From L227-5C sp038209275 (GTDB taxonomy: Bacteria; Chloroflexota; Chloroflexia; Chloroheliales; Chloroheliaceae), in the NCBI GenBank assembly GCA_038209275.1, contig JBBQXW010000187.1:1-14387 (forward strand): a stretch of DNA of 14,387 nucleotides, written 5' to 3'. Positions 13,783 through 14,387 of this stretch are shown here, piece after piece. A model generated the notes under the pieces. The model was not told the DNA's origin. It saw only the letters and a list, made by a program, of their open reading frames with translations, and made no database searches. The first letter of the stretch is position 1. Each line of letters opens with the position of its first letter. A program made the translations under genes and the position numbers.

Positions 13783-14387
13783 TTAAAGTTTGACCTGTCT
13801 TGGCGTGACGCGGCTTTTTTCCGCCGTCATAATCGCCAGAATATTGTCTACCGTTTCGTCCAGTTTACCTTCGCGATTAATTACGTAATAATCAAAACTT
13901 CCCACCGCTTTCATTTCGTTGTGATAGGTACTCAGCCGCCGCGCCAGCGACTCTGGAGTTTCGGTGTTGCGCCGCATTAGTCGCGCCGTCAATTCTTCCA
14001 AACTAACCGGGGCAATAAAAATATAGACCGCATCAGGCACGACCCGCTTCAGGTGGGCCGCTCCCTGTACATCCGGCTTCATTATCGCATCCTCGCCGCG
14101 TGCCAGGGCCGCCCGTACTCCCGCTTTTGGGATGCCATAGCTATTGCCATAGACCGTCGCGTTTTCCAGCAATTCGCCCTGCTTGAACAAATCGTTGAAC
14201 TCCTCGTCGGTGACGAAATAATAATGTACGCCGTGTATTTCGCCTTCACGCTGTGGTCGCGTCGTCGCCGTAACGGTATAGTGAAAGGGCAAATTGCGTT
14301 CGCGCATACGGTCAAGAATAGTATCCTTGCCTACTCCGCTCGGCCCACTCAAAATAATCAGTAATGGTGGCTGAACTCGCTCGGCCA
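13783..14387 (-). CDS. gmk: Guanylate kinase, 5' end at the window edge
   Basis: ATP + GMP to ADP + GDP, an essential cytoplasmic step in purine nucleotide supply. P-loop GPSGVGKDT, with Asp where most guanylate kinases have Ser. The GMP-binding region follows (TATTRPQREGEIHG, YYFV) with YGIPKAGV and DVQGA further on, then the late R-rich helix (LMRRN..TPESLARRL). The TTG at 14352 is not the start: the frame continues upstream as AERVQPPLLIIL before SGPSG, reaching the window edge at 14385 with the last two bases (codon ?TG) being a possible start codon. About 201 codons are visible, matching the usual 190-210 aa, so the gene is nearly or fully present. The stop at 13783-13785 faces the receiver gene. 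Confidence 0.93.
   Translation of the reverse strand, partial: AERVQPPLLIILSGPSGVGKDTILDRMRERNLPFHYTVTATTRPQREGEIHGVHYYFVTDEEFNDLFKQGELLENATVYGNSYGIPKAGVRAALARGEDAIMKPDVQGAAHLKRVVPDAVYIFIAPVSLEELTARLMRRNTETPESLARRLSTYHNEMKAVGSFDYYVINREGKLDETVDNILAIMTAEKSRVTPRQVKL

Noticed and set aside
14350..14352. TTG as start of guanylate kinase
   Set aside because: Starting here would remove the first beta strand (LLIIL) before the P-loop; the frame is open upstream to the edge, where a ?TG codon may be the true start.
1..14387. tRNA, rRNA or prophage genes
   Set aside because: No cloverleaf with a CCA-side TTCGA-type arm, rRNA core sequence, integrase or phage structural gene was seen on reading; a covariance search would be needed to exclude small RNAs.

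Overview
The window is a 14.4-kb piece of bacterial chromosome of moderate GC content. It carries eight protein genes besides two stand-alone receiver proteins, no RNA genes, and an unusual density of intergenic palindromes. A Chloroflexota source is the best guess, not a certainty. The guess rests on the Gmk P-loop variant (GPSGVGKDT), a stand-alone receiver ending in the FSGDEL..TIR signature I associate with CpaE-like receivers of that phylum, and the style of the intergenic repeats.

Layout, left to right. (1) The 3' part of a Cu+ P1B-type ATPase gene (+, cut by the left edge), with an extra C-terminal membrane segment and two tandem His-containing domains. (2) A convergent gap with a 71-nt hairpin and a 130-nt palindrome. 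(3) A translationally coupled iorA-iorB operon (-) for indolepyruvate/arylpyruvate:ferredoxin oxidoreductase, with a good sigma70-like promoter at 6217-6245. (4) A divergent family-2 glycosyltransferase (+). (5) A CopC-CopD fusion (-) with a complete Cu(II) motif. (6) An MFS transporter (-), separated from copCD by a GTAG-headed palindrome. (7) A 403-bp gap with an orphan + strand promoter and a LacI-family-like operator palindrome. (8) A likely two-gene operon (-): a stand-alone receiver followed by a PrmA-like methyltransferase with a long unrecognised N-terminal region. (9) A 606-bp gap holding a MITE-like element with 10-bp flanking direct repeats, and a perfect 40-bp palindrome. (10) A second stand-alone receiver (+), convergent at 4 bp with guanylate kinase (-, cut by the right edge).

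Functional links. The ATPase and CopCD both concern copper: the ATPase should export Cu+ from the cytoplasm, its tail should face outside, and CopCD would bind copper outside and pass it to or through the membrane. They lie 6 kb apart on opposite strands, so they are a theme and not an operon. IorAB would oxidatively decarboxylate aryl-pyruvates from aromatic amino acids and reduce ferredoxin. The two receivers lack output domains and no histidine kinase is present, so their partners lie elsewhere.

The least ordinary parts are the ATPase tail, the receiver/methyltransferase pair, and the repeat landscape: several REP/BIME-like elements with GTAG heads and one candidate MITE with a target-site duplication. 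I found no CRISPR array, prophage, transposase, tRNA or rRNA.
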